A stretch of DNA of 64,000 nt from Asterias rubens (GCF_902459465.1 NC_047062.1:21581919-21645918), one strand, 5' to 3'; shown: positions 24,435-37,492, counted from the first letter of the stretch. Numbers and translations: made by a program. Notes: generated by a model from the letters alone, not told the origin.

Positions 24435-24937
24435 TTTTAATATACAGACGGTTACTATTCGGACTGCAGGCCTGCGTCAGTCTTTTGTATTGAACTTCTT
24501 TTTTTTTGCAGTAGCCGGGACAGGACTATGTACACAAAGAGTAACATAACAAAAGCCACTGTGGTTGAGTTATGCAGCCCGGCTGAATAATCATTGACAA
24601 TAATGATTGAGTTGTATACTCAATGAAGATGTCATAATGGGCACTATAAGTACGTTACCTAGGTTGGTTCACTCATAAATGTGACCTCAGACAAGCTATA
24701 ATGATATTATTTTCTAAACTGTCGCAACCCCAGGCTGAACCCCGTGCATTTTTAAATTCGGACAAAGGTTGCAAATTGAATTGAATTAAAACAAAAAATT
24801 TGCCGCTCAATATTTTGTGTATTTTTCAGTTATCCTCTCAATTTGCAACTCACAAAAAGCTATGATGTACACCATTTATCGACAGGCGTTATCCGGTATT
24901 GCCGTCTAATACACATAATACAAAATTATCGCGTTGA

Positions 24938-25375
24938 ATCTTTGGGCACAACGTTTTCAGGCTCGTAATAATTGGGAACTTTGCGATTCAAAAAGAAAGT
25001 TCCAAAATGCCAAGATTAAGTTTGTCCTTTTGTCAAAATTATGGATCTTTGCAAAACACAGGTTTCAAGGCTCTCGTAAAAAATGCATGGGAGCCAGAGC
25101 CCCGTTTCGAAAATACCAAGGGTTTTTTTCTTTTAACAAAAGATCTTTGCAAAACGCAGGTTTTCAGGCTCATAAAAATAACTGTGGGAGCTTGGTAATT
25201 CCAGTACCCGTTTCGAAAAAACAAGGTATTTCCTTTTGTTAAAACTAAAGATCTTTGCAAAACGCAGGCTTCGGGCTCGTAAAATAACTGGGAGCTTGGT
25301 AATTCAAGAACAATGTAAACCGTTTCGAAAATACCAAGGTTTTCCTTTTGTTAAAACTAAAGTCTTTTCAGTCTC
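24938..25375. repeat. Approx. 105-bp tandem repeat, about 4 units
   Basis: The unit is roughly 'atctttgcaaaacgcagg ... ggctcgtaaaataactggg ... ttggtaatt ... cgtttcgaaaataccaagg ... ccttttgttaaaactaaag'. Recurrences begin near 24938, 25048, 25142 and 25250 with indels of a few bases. The last unit degrades after 25370. Confidence 0.75.
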
Positions 25376-25548
25376 AGAAAAGGCATCCGGAAGCTTTGTA
25401 TTCCAGACCAGTAATCTACATTTAAAATACCCAGGCTCATCAATTTTGGATTTAAACTCAACGTCTAGTATCTCTTGCTGCTGATGTCATGATTTATTTT
25501 GTTAGTTTGGTAAGGCAACAACAACAATGTTATCATAAAAAAAAACAA

Positions 25549-25885
25549 TTAAAGGCAGTGGACAGTATTGGTAATTACTCAAAATAATTGTGAGCATAAA
25601 AACATGGTAACAAGCAATGGAGAGCTGTCGAGTATAAAACATTGTGAGAAACGGCTCCCTCTGAAGTGACGTAGTTTTCGAGAAAGATGTTATTTCCACA
25701 AGTTTGATTTTGAGACCTCGGAATTAGATTATGAGGCCCCGAAATCAGGCATCTGAAAGCACACACCTTTCTTCCATTATTCGACTACCAATTGAGTTCA
25801 AATTTTCACATTTTGTGCATATGTTGAGATACCATAGTGAGAAGACTGGTCTTTGACAATTACCAAAGGTTTCCAGTGTCTTTAA
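25549..25885 (+). repeat. TTAA-flanked MITE, copy (337 bp)
   Basis: It starts TTAAAGGCAGTGGACAGTA and ends ...CCAGTGTCTTTAA, with TTAA at both extremities and near-inverse termini of about 25-30 bp. Confidence 0.8.
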
Positions 25886-26257
25886 CACAAAACTCTATCC
25901 TTTAGAGCATCCACTTATTTCTTGACAAGATTGTTACACACTTTGATTAAAACATATCCTGCAGCAGACAAAACCTTCACCCCTTCACAATCTGATATCA
26001 ATATTAGATTCTCAATGCGATACGCGCTAATCATTACACAAAATGTGACGTCTCTTTTGAATTTCTTTCTTCAGTGTATGTAACTTTCTCTTCATTTGAA
26101 CATGGGTGTGTACATTTCTCTGCGACTTGCTGAGAGAAATGATTTTGTTGGGTAACTGGCATACAACATATAAACCTACACGATGTTAAGCGTAAAGTCT
26201 GATTCTCAAAAATATGTTTTAATATCAACAAGTCAAAAAACATGCTTCGTATTTGAT

Positions 26258-26408
26258 AGGGCCAGGGCACCAAGGTATTTTCTCCTTGGTAAAGGGTACC
26301 CTATGAGGAAATTGTAAATTTCTTCTTAAGCATTTCAAGGACACCAAGGCAATGACCTGAGGACAGGGAGGCAATTGCCTTCATTGCCTCTGTGAATTAT
26401 CAGGCCTG
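26258..26408 (+). repeat. 'GGGCACCAAGGC' dispersed element, copy 2
   Basis: Blocks in order are 'gggccagggcaccaaggt', 'ccttggtaaagggtaccc', 'tgaggaaattgtaaattt', 'caaggacaccaaggcaatg', 'gggaggcaattgcc' and 'tatcaggcctgca'. It is the reverse-orientation partner of the copy at 15893-16076. Confidence 0.7.
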
Positions 26409-26488
26409 CACTTTTGTGAATACTGGCAATAAAGAAGACCTCATTATTATAATTCAAATGTTGTGACACCTAAATTCCTCTGTTGAAA

Positions 26489-29400
26489 TCAACTCTCCTC
26501 AGGCAAGCGCTTATTAATCCAGTCTTTAAGCATGTACAGTTCTGGAGCACTCAGCTCATGGTATAGTTTGGGGAAGGTGTGACAGTCACACTCTACATTC
26601 AAGTCCGATAGCTGCTTAATGGTTTCATTTGTCCAGTCACTCAATACAAGTTGGTCCCTCAGGCCTTGACAGGCAAACAGTGGAGGTGACGATGGCTTCG
26701 ATTTTAGGGCCTGTTGGGGGGGGGACAAACAAAATTAATAACTTTAACACAAAAGGCATATCTCAATTATTCATTTCAATTTGATTAAACTTTATATTCG
26801 ATTAAAGTTTTTCTTTGTTCAACCAAAATTACAAAGTAGCTCCAATACATGTTTTAAACTTCAGAGTTTATCAGAATAGACCGATCCAGTAGGCTCCGCC
26901 CACGACGCACGTGTGAGCAAGAACATGTGGGGCTCTCCATTGCCTTTCTGCACAACTCTGCCGCGCGCGCCAATATACGCGCACGCATGTCGGACCTTAT
27001 TTGTCGGAACTTCGTTGCATTGTGGTTGGTCAATTAGCAATGGGGCAGAGCTTAGTGGATGGGTCTATTGAATTGAATTTAATTTAATGGTTTATTCGTC
27101 AAGTATATAAAAATACATGAAATTTATAATCCCTTTGTACAGCAACACAAAATTATTAAAATGAAAGCTTTCTCTAACTGAAAAGTCTGTTATGTAAACT
27201 GTTCAGAGGAGGAAAAATTAATCAAACAAAAAGTCTTCAACAAAATATCATTATTGTGTTAACTGGTGACCAATGCAAATGATAAATACCACAGAAAGTG
27301 CTCTTAAATTTATGCAAGTGTCATATGACTTACATTGTATACAACTGAGTTGTCATTGAGGAAGCTCGATAGAGCAAACACTCCGGCGACATCCTGGTGG
27401 AACCGATAAGCTAAATGCATTGCCATTCCTCCACCCATTGAAAATCCTCCTGAATGAGTGAAAACAATGCACATTTATTTCTTAGCCTCTGTAAATAATA
27501 ACATTGAAAATAATACAGAAATATCTCATCAGATTTTCAACCAAAAATCCTCCCTCCTCAAAAGAGCATATTGATTTTTACTGATTAATACAATAACTTT
27601 CAATTTGGTTGAGTATTGTAGTATTCTTTTCTTAGTGCTTGTTCCAAAAATAGCTTGAATGTTAAACTGTGTAACGATTCTAGTCTTGAAACAAATACTC
27701 TACAAGCCTTGCAGTCTTGTCGAATAATATAAAAATAATATAATAATTTGAGCCCTGGTTATTGAAAACCAATATTCCCCCCAAAGTGCGGGAGAACCCA
27801 ATTAGGATTTAGTGTGTCTGGGCACGTATTCGGCCAATTTTCAAAGGTTTTTTCTTTCAAACTGTAACTTACCCAGAACAATCCTCTGCTTGTCGATTCC
27901 GCCATCCACCTCGTTCTGGATGATTGCTCCAAGCTGCTCACAAACAGGATCAGTGGTTTTAAGAAGCTCAGGAACATTGGGTGATATCCTTGTTCTGTCA
28001 TACCACACTGAGCTCAGCGCACCTCCAGAGGGTGTGTAAGGTCTGGAAAGCAAAAAGCAGTTGTTGTAAAAAGTTGCAGATATTCATTTACCACCCTTAA
28101 CCCTTCAAAACCCAACTGCATTTTTTGTTTGATTCTGTTGAACTGGACACGATAATCAGTAAATTTAATCAGTGCAGTGCATATGCCAAAGGAGCCTTGA
28201 AAGGAGCATTGTTGGCTAATAAGAAGATACACAAAAGATTCAAATAGAGTTGTGCATCTATGTTAATTGAACTAACAGTTGAAATGGAACTTGTGACTTC
28301 CTTTTAACAAAATTGTCCACAAAATACAATTCAGCAGCATTACAAACTTTAAGTTTACATGGGTCTATCTAAAATATGAAAAATAAAAAATAAAAGAAAT
28401 GTTGCATAATTATTTTATAAAACAAAATCTGCCCACAATTTTGTTTCTCCCCTTAGATTTCCAACCCTCAAATAAAACAAAGCCTACAATAAGCTTGAGG
28501 TATTCCTAAGCTAGGATTTTGTAGTCCCCCAAGTCTTTTTTTATGGGATAATTGAGGCATTTCCTTTACTGTCATAGGAATAAAAAAAACACATGTAACT
28601 GTGTTTTTTCTCCTAAGATGGCTGAGGCATTTCCTTCGAAAAAAAAACAGGTATAGTGACTATGTTTTTCCGTATAGGATAGTTCTTGGATGTTTTTCCC
28701 TTTAAAGGCAGTGAACACTATAGGTAATTACTCAAAACAATTATTAGCATATCACCTTACTTGGTAACGAGTAATGGGGAGAGGTTGATGGTATAAAACA
28801 TTGTGAGAAACAGCTCCCTCTGAAGTGACGTAGTTTTCGAAAAAGAAGTAATTTTCCACGAATTTGATTTCAAGACCTCAAGTTTAGAATTTGAGGTCTC
28901 GAAATCAAGCATCAGAAAGCACACAACTTTGTGTGACAAGGTGTTTTTTCTTTCATAGGTTTGTTATTTTATGCATATGTTGAGATACACCAAGTGAGAA
29001 GACTGGTCTTTGACAATTACCAATAGTGTCCACTGTCTTTAAATAATAAGTCAGACATTTTCTTCAAGGTGTGATGTAAGTTCTACGGAAGTCAGTGTAC
29101 AAAACAAGTACACAGGACCTGCGGCCATCAATGTACCATCCAAAAGGATGTTAAACTACACATTTTGATAATCAAGGTCAACACAGGTAGATTTGATCAA
29201 AACGGTCACAAAGCTGAGCCAATGTGAGAAATAAGGCATTAATTTTAGAAGTGTTGGAAGCTACAGGCCTAGGTGTGATGTACTGCAAAGCATACAGGCC
29301 TGAATTGCTGTGGGTGGTGTGTGTTATATCAAGGCCTGCATTCTCATTCTCTTTTGTTACTGTTCTATTATACCTCACACCTTGTAGGAGCTGTTGGGAA

Positions 29401-31595
29401 GATCACTTTGATGTGAGGGAACTGGAAATCATCTTGAACCAGAGACCGGATCCATTCTAGAACACCGTCTGCTGTATCACCTAAAGGGGTCAAAGGTCAA
29501 ATCAAATAAAAATTGTGAACCGTGGAGGAAGGAAATTTGTGAACTGAGTAAAAACTCCCTCTCGGACTGCAAATTGTCTCGGTCTCGGAGGGCTGGTCTC
29601 AGTCTCGGAAGGGCTGGTCTCGTTCTCAGTACACTGCACAATACTTCAGAACATGGATTCATTCAATTAGCTTTACCATCTAAACAGATCTAGCATGACC
29701 CAAGGATGGAAGTACAACACATACTAAGAAATGGCAAAGTAACACTAATATAGTAATAACAGTAAAATCTAACCATGGAATCTGGATGGAAATTCCATTC
29801 TCTCTCTCAGACCTGAACTTGAAGGTAGCTCTTTTCATGAAATATTGTTAGAATAGATTCTTTGTATTTATTCAAAGACAAATTGCTCCCTCTGAAAAGT
29901 GTTAATCTATAGATGCGCTGCTGTCACTGCCTTCCTGTAAGGATTTTTTTAGGGGAAAATTTCCTCATCCCGCCGCCACTTTTTAATTCGATTAAAATAA
30001 TAACTAATTAGAAGTAAACTGCGCCAATAAAGTATCTAAACACTTACACTTGGTCAGATTTATCGGAACCTGAAATAGTATACAAAAATTTAATTGTTCG
30101 TTTCTATTCACCGTTAATTTCTGCACGTTGTGACACATCTTGTGTTGCGCTACGATGTTGTTTGGTGGATTTATGGACACTTGGGTGGCTTAAGGTCGAA
30201 TTTCAAAAGTTGCAAAAGCCCCTATTCACCCCAATTCCAAAAGGGAACTCACATAAGCATCACACTCAGACAAAATCAAGACAAAAGACACAAACTTGTT
30301 TCGTTTACATGACCATGAAATTAATTGCCGTATCTTTAACTCTAAAACTGCTGTTATCCTGTCCTCCATCATTGTCCTGAACGGCAAGGGGTCGTCTTCT
30401 CATACTCTCAATGAGACCTCTGATCTGTCCCTGGTCAATCCCCTGCCATTTCCTGATCAGGATGCGTCGCAAACCCCTCGAGAGTGGTGTCAGGCTTTAG
30501 AGACTTGTTCACTTTCTTCTTCTGCTGCAGAAGTCACCCCCAGACGGCCACTCCTTGGCAGGTCGTCCACATTTCCCTGAGCTTGGTAGCGATTCCACCA
30601 TTTACTGACCGTCGCTGGTGACGTTTTTACCTGATGAGCTGCAGCTCACATCGACGTACCGGCTTCTATCAAACCAACGATCCTTCCTCTTTCCTGTTTG
30701 GTCGTTTGAGCCATCTTTCCTGTTATCTTGAAACACCTTTCCCTGTCTTACCATTGTTGTATGCCTCCCATCTTTGACCCCTTTGCTTGGTTACTGACAA
30801 TTATTGGTGAGTATATTCATCGCAACCGATTTATCCAAAACGCGACCAAAAAAACATCATTATTTTATAAAAGGCGAGCAAAAAAAAACCGCAGATCTTA
30901 CTCGTCACAATACAACGATTTAACTTGAATAGGGGCTTTTGCAACTTTTGAAATTCGCCCTTAAGCCACTCAAGTGCCCGTAAATCCACCAAACAACATT
31001 GTAGCGCAACACAAGATGTGTCAAAATGTGCAGAAATTAACGGTGACTCGAAATGAACAATTATTTTTTGGCATACTGTTTCAGGTTCCGATATATCTGA
31101 CCATTTGTAAGTGTTTAGATACTTTATTGGCGCAGTTTATATACATGTATCTAATTTACCTTGCAATCATCAATGAGATATCAAAAGATAGTGGGGGGAT
31201 ACGGAAACGTATCCCTTTTTTTATATGCTGAGCAAGTTACTGTGCTTACTAGCACTAAACTTACTAAATGCCATAAATAGAGAAGGGACCCGTCCCTGCC
31301 TGAAATTGACCCTTGCCACTGCCCTGTATCATGGAGGTAGAATCCCATGCCTGTATGTACACAAAAATATCATCTGGGTGGACACATCACATGGCAGGTG
31401 ACGGTGCAGCACTGCAGGTACTACCTGAGGTAGACATAATGGTTAGGAATGGGGAAAAGTTTGACAACTAGAGTAAACCATGAACAAATACTGAATGTAT
31501 TTACCTGATCCATGAAGAAAAATTACACTTGCAGTGTGTCTTTTCAGCGGGGCTAGAATGGTAGTTTTTAAGCTTGCCACCTTCCCAGTCGCCAT
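26489..31595 (-). CDS. LYPLAL1: Lysophospholipase-like 1 (acyl-protein thioesterase family), 5 exons
   Basis: Coding exons (minus): 31595-31505, 29480-29381, 28042-27873, 27449-27334, 26710-26489. All boundaries are GT/AG and the joined frame gives 232 aa (human LYPLAL1 is 237 aa). It is a cytosolic alpha/beta-hydrolase of the APT family; in other animals it is a serine hydrolase acting on acyl groups, with an incompletely settled substrate. Visible motifs: '[19 protein letters not shown]' (oxyanion-hole strand and loop), '[13 protein letters not shown]', 'LSSVWYDR', the nucleophile elbow '[16 protein letters not shown]' with Ser124, '[12 protein letters not shown]', then Asp178 in '[11 protein letters not shown]' and His210 in 'FPKLYHELS', completing the Ser-Asp-His triad. 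The start ATG at 31593-31595 directly precedes a peptide aligning from residue 1 with the human N-terminus. Intron 1 carries a nested transposon pair (29944-31223). One oddity: the usual 'HG' before the Asp loop is 'QG' here. TGFB begins about 6.1 kb away, divergently. Confidence 0.95.
26875..27069. repeat. 195-bp MITE-like element with AATAGACC termini
   Basis: The left end AATAGACCGATCCA is inverted at the right end (TGGATGGGTCTATT). The interior is GC-rich and holds a CG-rich palindromic core around 'ccgcgcgcgcc'. There is no coding capacity. It lies in LYPLAL1 intron 4. Confidence 0.65.
28702..29042 (+). repeat. TTAA-flanked MITE, copy (341 bp)
   Basis: This is the cleanest copy of the family. 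It starts TTAAAGGCAGTGAACACTAT and ends ...AATAGTGTCCACTGTCTTTAA, so its termini are inverted over about 25 bp. It lies in LYPLAL1 intron 2. Confidence 0.85.
30017..31137 (-). mobile_element. Tc1/mariner deletion derivative, 1121 bp, with 212-bp terminal inverted repeats
   Basis: The arms 30017-30228 and 30926-31137 are inverted copies of equal length (212 bp, about 90% alike), starting AACTGCGCCAATAAAGTATC. The element is flanked by TA on both sides (30015-30016, 31138-31139), the classic Tc1/mariner target duplication. Between the arms, on the minus strand, lies a fused remnant of a transposase gene. It is therefore a non-autonomous element, inserted in an older hAT-like MITE within LYPLAL1 intron 1. 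Confidence 0.88.
30345..30714 (-). pseudogene. Tc1-type transposase remnant: N-terminal HTH joined to C-terminal end, catalytic core deleted
   Basis: From the ATG at 30712-30714 the minus strand encodes a helix-turn-helix start of Tc1 transposases: '[15 protein letters not shown]', an in-frame TGA, then '[20 protein letters not shown]' and 'DDLPRSGR'. This frame stops at 30490. Just below, in another frame (about 30478-30345), comes '[20 protein letters not shown]', which resembles the C-terminal end of the same family. The roughly 200-codon DDE catalytic region between them is absent. It cannot make an active transposase. Confidence 0.75.
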
Positions 31596-34500
31596 TGTTG
31601 AACCTCTGTGAACTTGCGCGTCCTGGACTAGAGAGGGCGGTATACCACATCAGCGGTGTTCCAATCTGGGAGCAAAAACAAGTCTGATGGCTGGGCCCCC
31701 ATGCACCAGCCTTTGTTAGCTTTCCATCAAATGAAAATTTTGGACTTCTCAAGTTTCCGAATTTATGTTGGATTTTGAAGAAAACACAAGGACTACCCGT
31801 GACTACACGTAACGCTGAGTAAAAATTGAAATGACCCGATTGTACGTTCCATGGCTTTAGAAAGATTTTATATGAAAGCCTAATAATAAATATTAAAAAA
31901 AAACATATTCGTAAAAAGGTTTTACATCCATTTAAATGTTTACATTTTACATAATTAATCAAAACACTAGTGCAGGGTGGGTGAACAGATAAAACGATTG
32001 AATGAATGAATGCTACAACAAGACGTTTTATCAAAAATATAATTGGCCTTAGTAAACAAATAAGTTAATACGTAACAGTTAGCCTCTTTAATAAAGAATA
32101 GTTATTATTCCTTGCTTGCCACACTAAAATAGGAATGTCAAGTCTACAAAAAAACGGACATAGTTGGAGAGTCACTGTTCGCCTACCCTACCCGAGTGTA
32201 CCCATTTTTGTTTGCATAATGACACTCACCCTGCCCACCCACGCACTGGGAGAATACCTGGCTGACTCGTCTACTTCTACCTCCATGGACTCCTGCAAAC
32301 CTCTTCCTGACTACCCACCCCCCCCCCCCCCCCGCCAATTCCCGAAAACCATCCCCATACCCCCACCTTACCAGCTGCACAAGAAAACAAACCACTATGA
32401 TGATTTAGTAAACGTGTTTTTATTCTGTTCATAATGGCCAGCATATTTTGCCAACCAATATTAATTCCTATAATACCATTATGGCAATTATCGTCCTGCG
32501 ATTGATCGTTTAAAATACCTGTGGTCAATAGGGGACAACAAACCCGTAATACCTCATGCTCACCTACAGGCCTACCACCCCAAGTGGAGTGAAAATGCGG
32601 CTAACCGTGCAGACTTCCGATAACAATACGTGGTGGTCCACCACCACAAACATTTTGCTAAAATGTTGTTTTGTAATTTAGTACGACTGTTGGTGAAAAT
32701 AAAGGTAGGCCACCAGCCTATACTTGATGGGCCATATGGAAAACCAATTTATTTTATTATGGAGTAACCGATGAGCCTGACCCAAGTACAAGTCGCGGTT
32801 TCGAAAAGGCCCATCTTGCCACCACGACTTTGCTGAATTGATGAAAATCAAAACTTGTAAATCAAAACCACCCCCAACTCATTCAGAGATGGTCATTACA
32901 TGGTGTTACCGCAAACCTTTCCACATCGTATTTCCACCATGCAAAGTTTCAAAATCCTACTCAAAACTTTTATTTGGGGTCCCTAACCCTTAATGAGTTC
33001 GACGTTCGAACGGTTAGAGCACGCGTCCAATATTGGTGATAATTGTCAAAGACCATTATCTGCTATTAGTGTGACCCATCATTACATGAAATAACTACAG
33101 CTTGGGCAAGTTTAAAACCAATCGGTCAGCCCCTTAACCGTGCCTTTATGCCCCGCCCCCATGGAATTATCTGGTTACGTCACTGCATGACCGCCTTTGA
33201 AGGATTCTAATTATTCGCAACGAAGCGAATGGAACCATGATCATTAACGCTCTCTTACTAACCCATTTTTAGAATGAGTGACAACTATTGGTATCTTACA
33301 ACTACACCATGTTCTGTTTACATCCACATTCCCGGTTGTCACGTCAGTGTGTATCTCCCTCTCCCACCAATCGAGGTGAAGGTTTTTACTTCTGATTAAA
33401 CCCACTTCCACTTTCACTTTCGGAAAGAGGAAGTCCTGTTTGAATGTTTGTCTCCTTGCAAACAACACTCAACAACCAAACAAGAAAAGAAATTACTCAA
33501 TTACTGAGATGATTCACGTGTATTGTATCTATTCCATTGCTCATCACTTTAAGTTGTTCGCAGGACTTCCCTTTTACAATAAAAATGTTAAACTTATACC
33601 TGTTTGTATGTGTTGTGTTGTCATTTTTGCCTTCGAGGTTCGAAACGTTAGGCCGATAACTATTCTTCCAGCGAGAACGTCATCAACAACACTCAATATG
33701 ACTGTCTTGATATGAAGCTGACGTGTGTTTGTTTAAAATTTTAAACCTCATAAAACAAACACAGGTGTTACTGAAATTTTATCACAATGGTTTTACACTA
33801 GTTTGGGCCTGTTTTTCGGAGATATAAAGTATGGTCAAAGTCACAGTGCAAAGCAACCTTTTACTAAACGGTGAGTTAGTTCATTCCAACAGTCACTGAC
33901 TTCTTGACAACCACAAAATGCTACGAATCGTGAAAATCAACCAACACGGGCACAACCTTGCGTGGGCGATCCGTCTATACATAACTTCTCATTTTCAGTC
34001 AGTCCGTCAAATTATTATTTTATTATTTTTATTATGGGAATAACAAATTGCTTCCGGAAAATCGACGCCGCAAAAACTAAAATAAATGGAGAAACAAATA
34101 AACGCATCAATCAGACGTCTAAGACTATTAATTAAGACAGCTTAAACAAAATGTGTTTTAGTTATAAACTTATTGTTTTTCCCACAACTGTCGCACACTG
34201 TTCCGGTTTGGGCCTGTAAAGATGTCGTAGTGACGTATTGTTTGTATTGACCCAACCTTCCTCAAGTTGGTTATCAACAAGTTATGTAGTCTAGAATTCA
34301 TCTTGGAATTCTCGGATGAGGCGTGTGTGTTTTAAGAAAGGAGTGGGTGCAGATCGGCCTGAAATAACAGTGGTGGGCTTTCTGTTGAAGGCTAACAACA
34401 ACAAGACACGTCAGAATAGAAAAGTAGAAAACACCGGTGCAATATTTTGTTCGATTTGTCGGCAAAATGCAAATACTTGAAAAAAATGAAAATTCTTTCT

Positions 34501-37359
34501 AAATGTATCTATAATAATATCAAAACAAAATTATTGATTTGAATTAATATTATTTTCTCATTTCAGAAAAGAAAGGCGGTTGTGTTCATTAACATTAATC
34601 GTGAAATAATCCAGAAGTCTGTCCAGACCTTCCACGATGTACCACCCACAACTGTCACCCCAGTCTTCAGCCCAACCCTTCCCAAAACCAACATTTGAAG
34701 AGAAGAGAAAAGGACCCCTTCTTGGAACTATTGTTGCACTCATAAAAATAAAGCACCAAGGCACATTGCCATGGCCAGTCTTCATGATTTCGCCAGACGG
34801 TTTGGACACAGGCCAAAATCTTACTTATTATCCAAACTTCCAAGGGTTTCTCGGGAAGTCGATCTCCCGACCCACTCCCCACGTAGCTGGTGGCCGTGTC
34901 AGGTGCGCCAAAACACGGGTGAGTCATCCTCGGGGATATACCTCAAAGACCGTCAACAACACCGGGGTCCCGGAAGTCAACTCGACCGCACACTCTTGTC
35001 TGTTTACCTCTTGGGATAATCGCACACAGAAACCACAACAATGCTGATTTTGGCTTCCTGATGACAAATTCCAAACTCGGCAAGAATACCCTGCTTGGTG
35101 AATAATAATCCCACATAAGGTTCATAATTTATGACTGGCTAGGTGAAACTTTTGATTTACTGTCTGTGGGTAAACGTATATATGAACCGGAAATGTCATG
35201 GGCGAATTTTGTCTGACTTTTACTTTTATTGGGGATGCATTTATCTTTCATCAACGCTGATTAATGGGCAGTTGTTCTAGTTTGGTATAAATTAATGGCA
35301 TCCGATTGTGCTGTGGGCGTATTTGGGTTAATGCACCGAGTCCAGACCCGGCCAGTACTTTGGTGGACGTGAAGGTGACCGCTGTGGGAGGGGGAGGAGG
35401 GCACGCGCCCACCCTACTGAAGTTGATGTCCACACCCCCGTGCCAATTTAAAATCTGCAACCTTGAGATTAAAAATGACAAGAATGAAATGTACTTTTGT
35501 TTAGTACAACTCAATAATGAAAAATGTTGTTTGCTTCTACGCAGACAATGTATTTGTTTTTACCTGCACGTCAGGTTATCTTACAATAAGGCATAACAAG
35601 AGCTGATGAAAAAGTGTCTCGTTTATTAGATTAAATAAAACACAATTTTTGAAATGAACAAAAAAGTGGGGTTCCTCTTGCGCCTATTATTAATTAACTC
35701 AGTTCACTGCTTGGGTGAGAGATGTTTAAGAGAGGGTGTGAAAGCTGGCGGAATAGATAGTGGACATCGCAACTCTTCTGATACCAATGTGTCGTATACT
35801 TTACACTCATACCCCAACCAAGATCCCATTCTTGAATGAATTAAAGCCCATCTATTGGCTAGACTAGTATCTTGACCAAAAAAAGTTATTCCTCTTTACT
35901 CTGTCAACACATTTTTGGTGATGTGACCCACAACGAACATTCCAATGATACTTGCTAACTATGTTGACAGTTTCATAATAAATTACGGATGATGTTCTCT
36001 CATTGCGAAATGTGTGAAGTTTCAAAGAAAAAACTCACTTTGTTATAAATAATGCGGATTCTTCCTCACGGCTCTCACATTTTTGTATAGCGCCCTCTAC
36101 CCAATGTTTTCAAACGGGACAGTTCGTGTGCTCCATTATCTTCTCGTCTGTTTTGAGTTTTTTTTAAACATCCCTAAGGCCTACCAACATTCACACCAAG
36201 TGTATTCCAATTAGCTTGATACCGATAATAACGTTGTCGGCCTAGAGGGAGTTCATTGCCTTTAGTCCATCTGAACAGAGGTGCTACAAAACTAATTAAA
36301 GATTGATATTTTCTTTTTACAAAACAGATGAAAAAGTAAAAGTAAAAAGAATTAACAAAATAACAACCGTAAAAGCTGGAACTGAAAAAAAGGAACCGAG
36401 AAACATAACAATTGTTGATATTTTTACTGGACTGACGATTTTGTGATTGGAGAGGCAACAAGAGTGCCTGTTTCTTATTTACGTCACAGACACTGCATCC
36501 GCCATGTCGACAAAAACTGTGTCTGTAATTGGTCAGTGTTGTTTGACATTGGACAACGAAGAAGAAATGCCATTTTTACCAAATCAACTTTAACCGAAAT
36601 AAATATTTCAGATAAATCTATAAGTCAGTTATATTAAGCACGAATCCACAGTAATCCACAGTTCTTCATTTTGGCCTTTTTGGCCCGGGAATACCTGGAT
36701 ATCACCAGCTATCAAGTTCCGGCAATAAGCCGGATAGATAAGATAAGGATATACTGTACTCAAATTTGATCGGATTATCGGCAAGGCAGATTAGAACCTA
36801 AAACGTCTGTCATGCTAGACGCTCTATCTGACCATAGAGCATGATCTGACCATAGGTCAAACTGACCCTCAGCTATTGGGGTAGGGTGATCTTGTGAAAT
36901 CATCGTTTTATTGATTGATATTTTGTCAGCTTAGAGGTACGTCTCCTAAGAGCATGCCACGGGCTGTTTCGTCTCGTTAACACTTTGATCAGCGAGAGTA
37001 CGGACAGCCAGCGCACACAGACCGGGCCGTCAGGAAACCTCTACGCCCCCATGACATCCAGCCACCCCAGTCCCGTCCCTGTTCGGTGGTGGTCTAGACT
37101 CTAGACCGAGTAACAGAAATAGCTATCGTCTTCGTCATCATCCCCGATACCGCCAAAACACCGTCATGACGCGTCACACCAAAACATACATGTGTTGCGT
37201 CTAACAACATAAACTGTTATAGTAAACTTTCCTGCAAAGGTTAATAATCACAGTTCCATAGTAGACCAATCCGGACGTCCGTCATATATAGCCAGCCAGC
37301 CGAGCACGCGCCGACTCTTGGCTAGTCAGTCGTGGTCCCCCCTGTCGGTGATTTGGACG

Positions 37360-37370
37360 TATATATAATA
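37360..37370 (+). promoter_or_regulatory. Candidate TATA box of TGFB
   Basis: TATATATAATA lies in an otherwise GC-richer stretch 342 bp before the TGFB start ATG. A weaker CATATATAG occurs at about 37283. No transcript evidence is available, so this is only a positional guess. Confidence 0.3.
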
Positions 37371-37492
37371 CGAAGGTGGACGCATAATCGCTGTTAGATG
37401 GTTGTATGACTTGTGTGTGGAAGGTGCAACACGAATACATCAGTAGTGAATATTGAAGCGGTATCAGACAAGTCTATGAGCAGTTCATCACC

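Larger units (their letters stand above)
24435..26488. other. Intergenic region between the SLC3 paralogue and LYPLAL1 3' end
   Basis: No coding exon is supported. It holds an approximately 105-bp tandem repeat (24938-25375), a TTAA-type MITE (25549-25885), a 'GGGCACCAAGGC' element (26258-26408) and the probable 3' UTR of LYPLAL1. On the minus strand an ATTAAA occurs near 26220 and an AATAAA near 25495. Confidence 0.45.
29952..31215. mobile_element. hAT-like MITE, copy 3, split by a nested Tc1/mariner insertion
   Basis: The outer parts (29952-30014 and 31140-31215) align with the two halves of the MITE at 23765-23896: 'cgccgccactttttaattcg' at the left, 'gtatctaatttacct...' and 'gatacggaaac' at the right. 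The whole is bounded by an 8-bp direct repeat TTTTTTTA (29944-29951 and 31216-31223), matching the 8-bp duplication of copy 2. The Tc1/mariner derivative 30017-31137 sits inside it. Confidence 0.75.

Noticed and set aside
31501-32034. 177-codon minus frame overlapping LYPLAL1 exon 1
   Set aside because: It reads the real exon in a different frame from LYPLAL1; a shadow.
34637-35047. 136-codon plus frame in the LYPLAL1-TGFB spacer
   Set aside because: Open on both strands over the same stretch, composition like a dispersed repeat, no domain.
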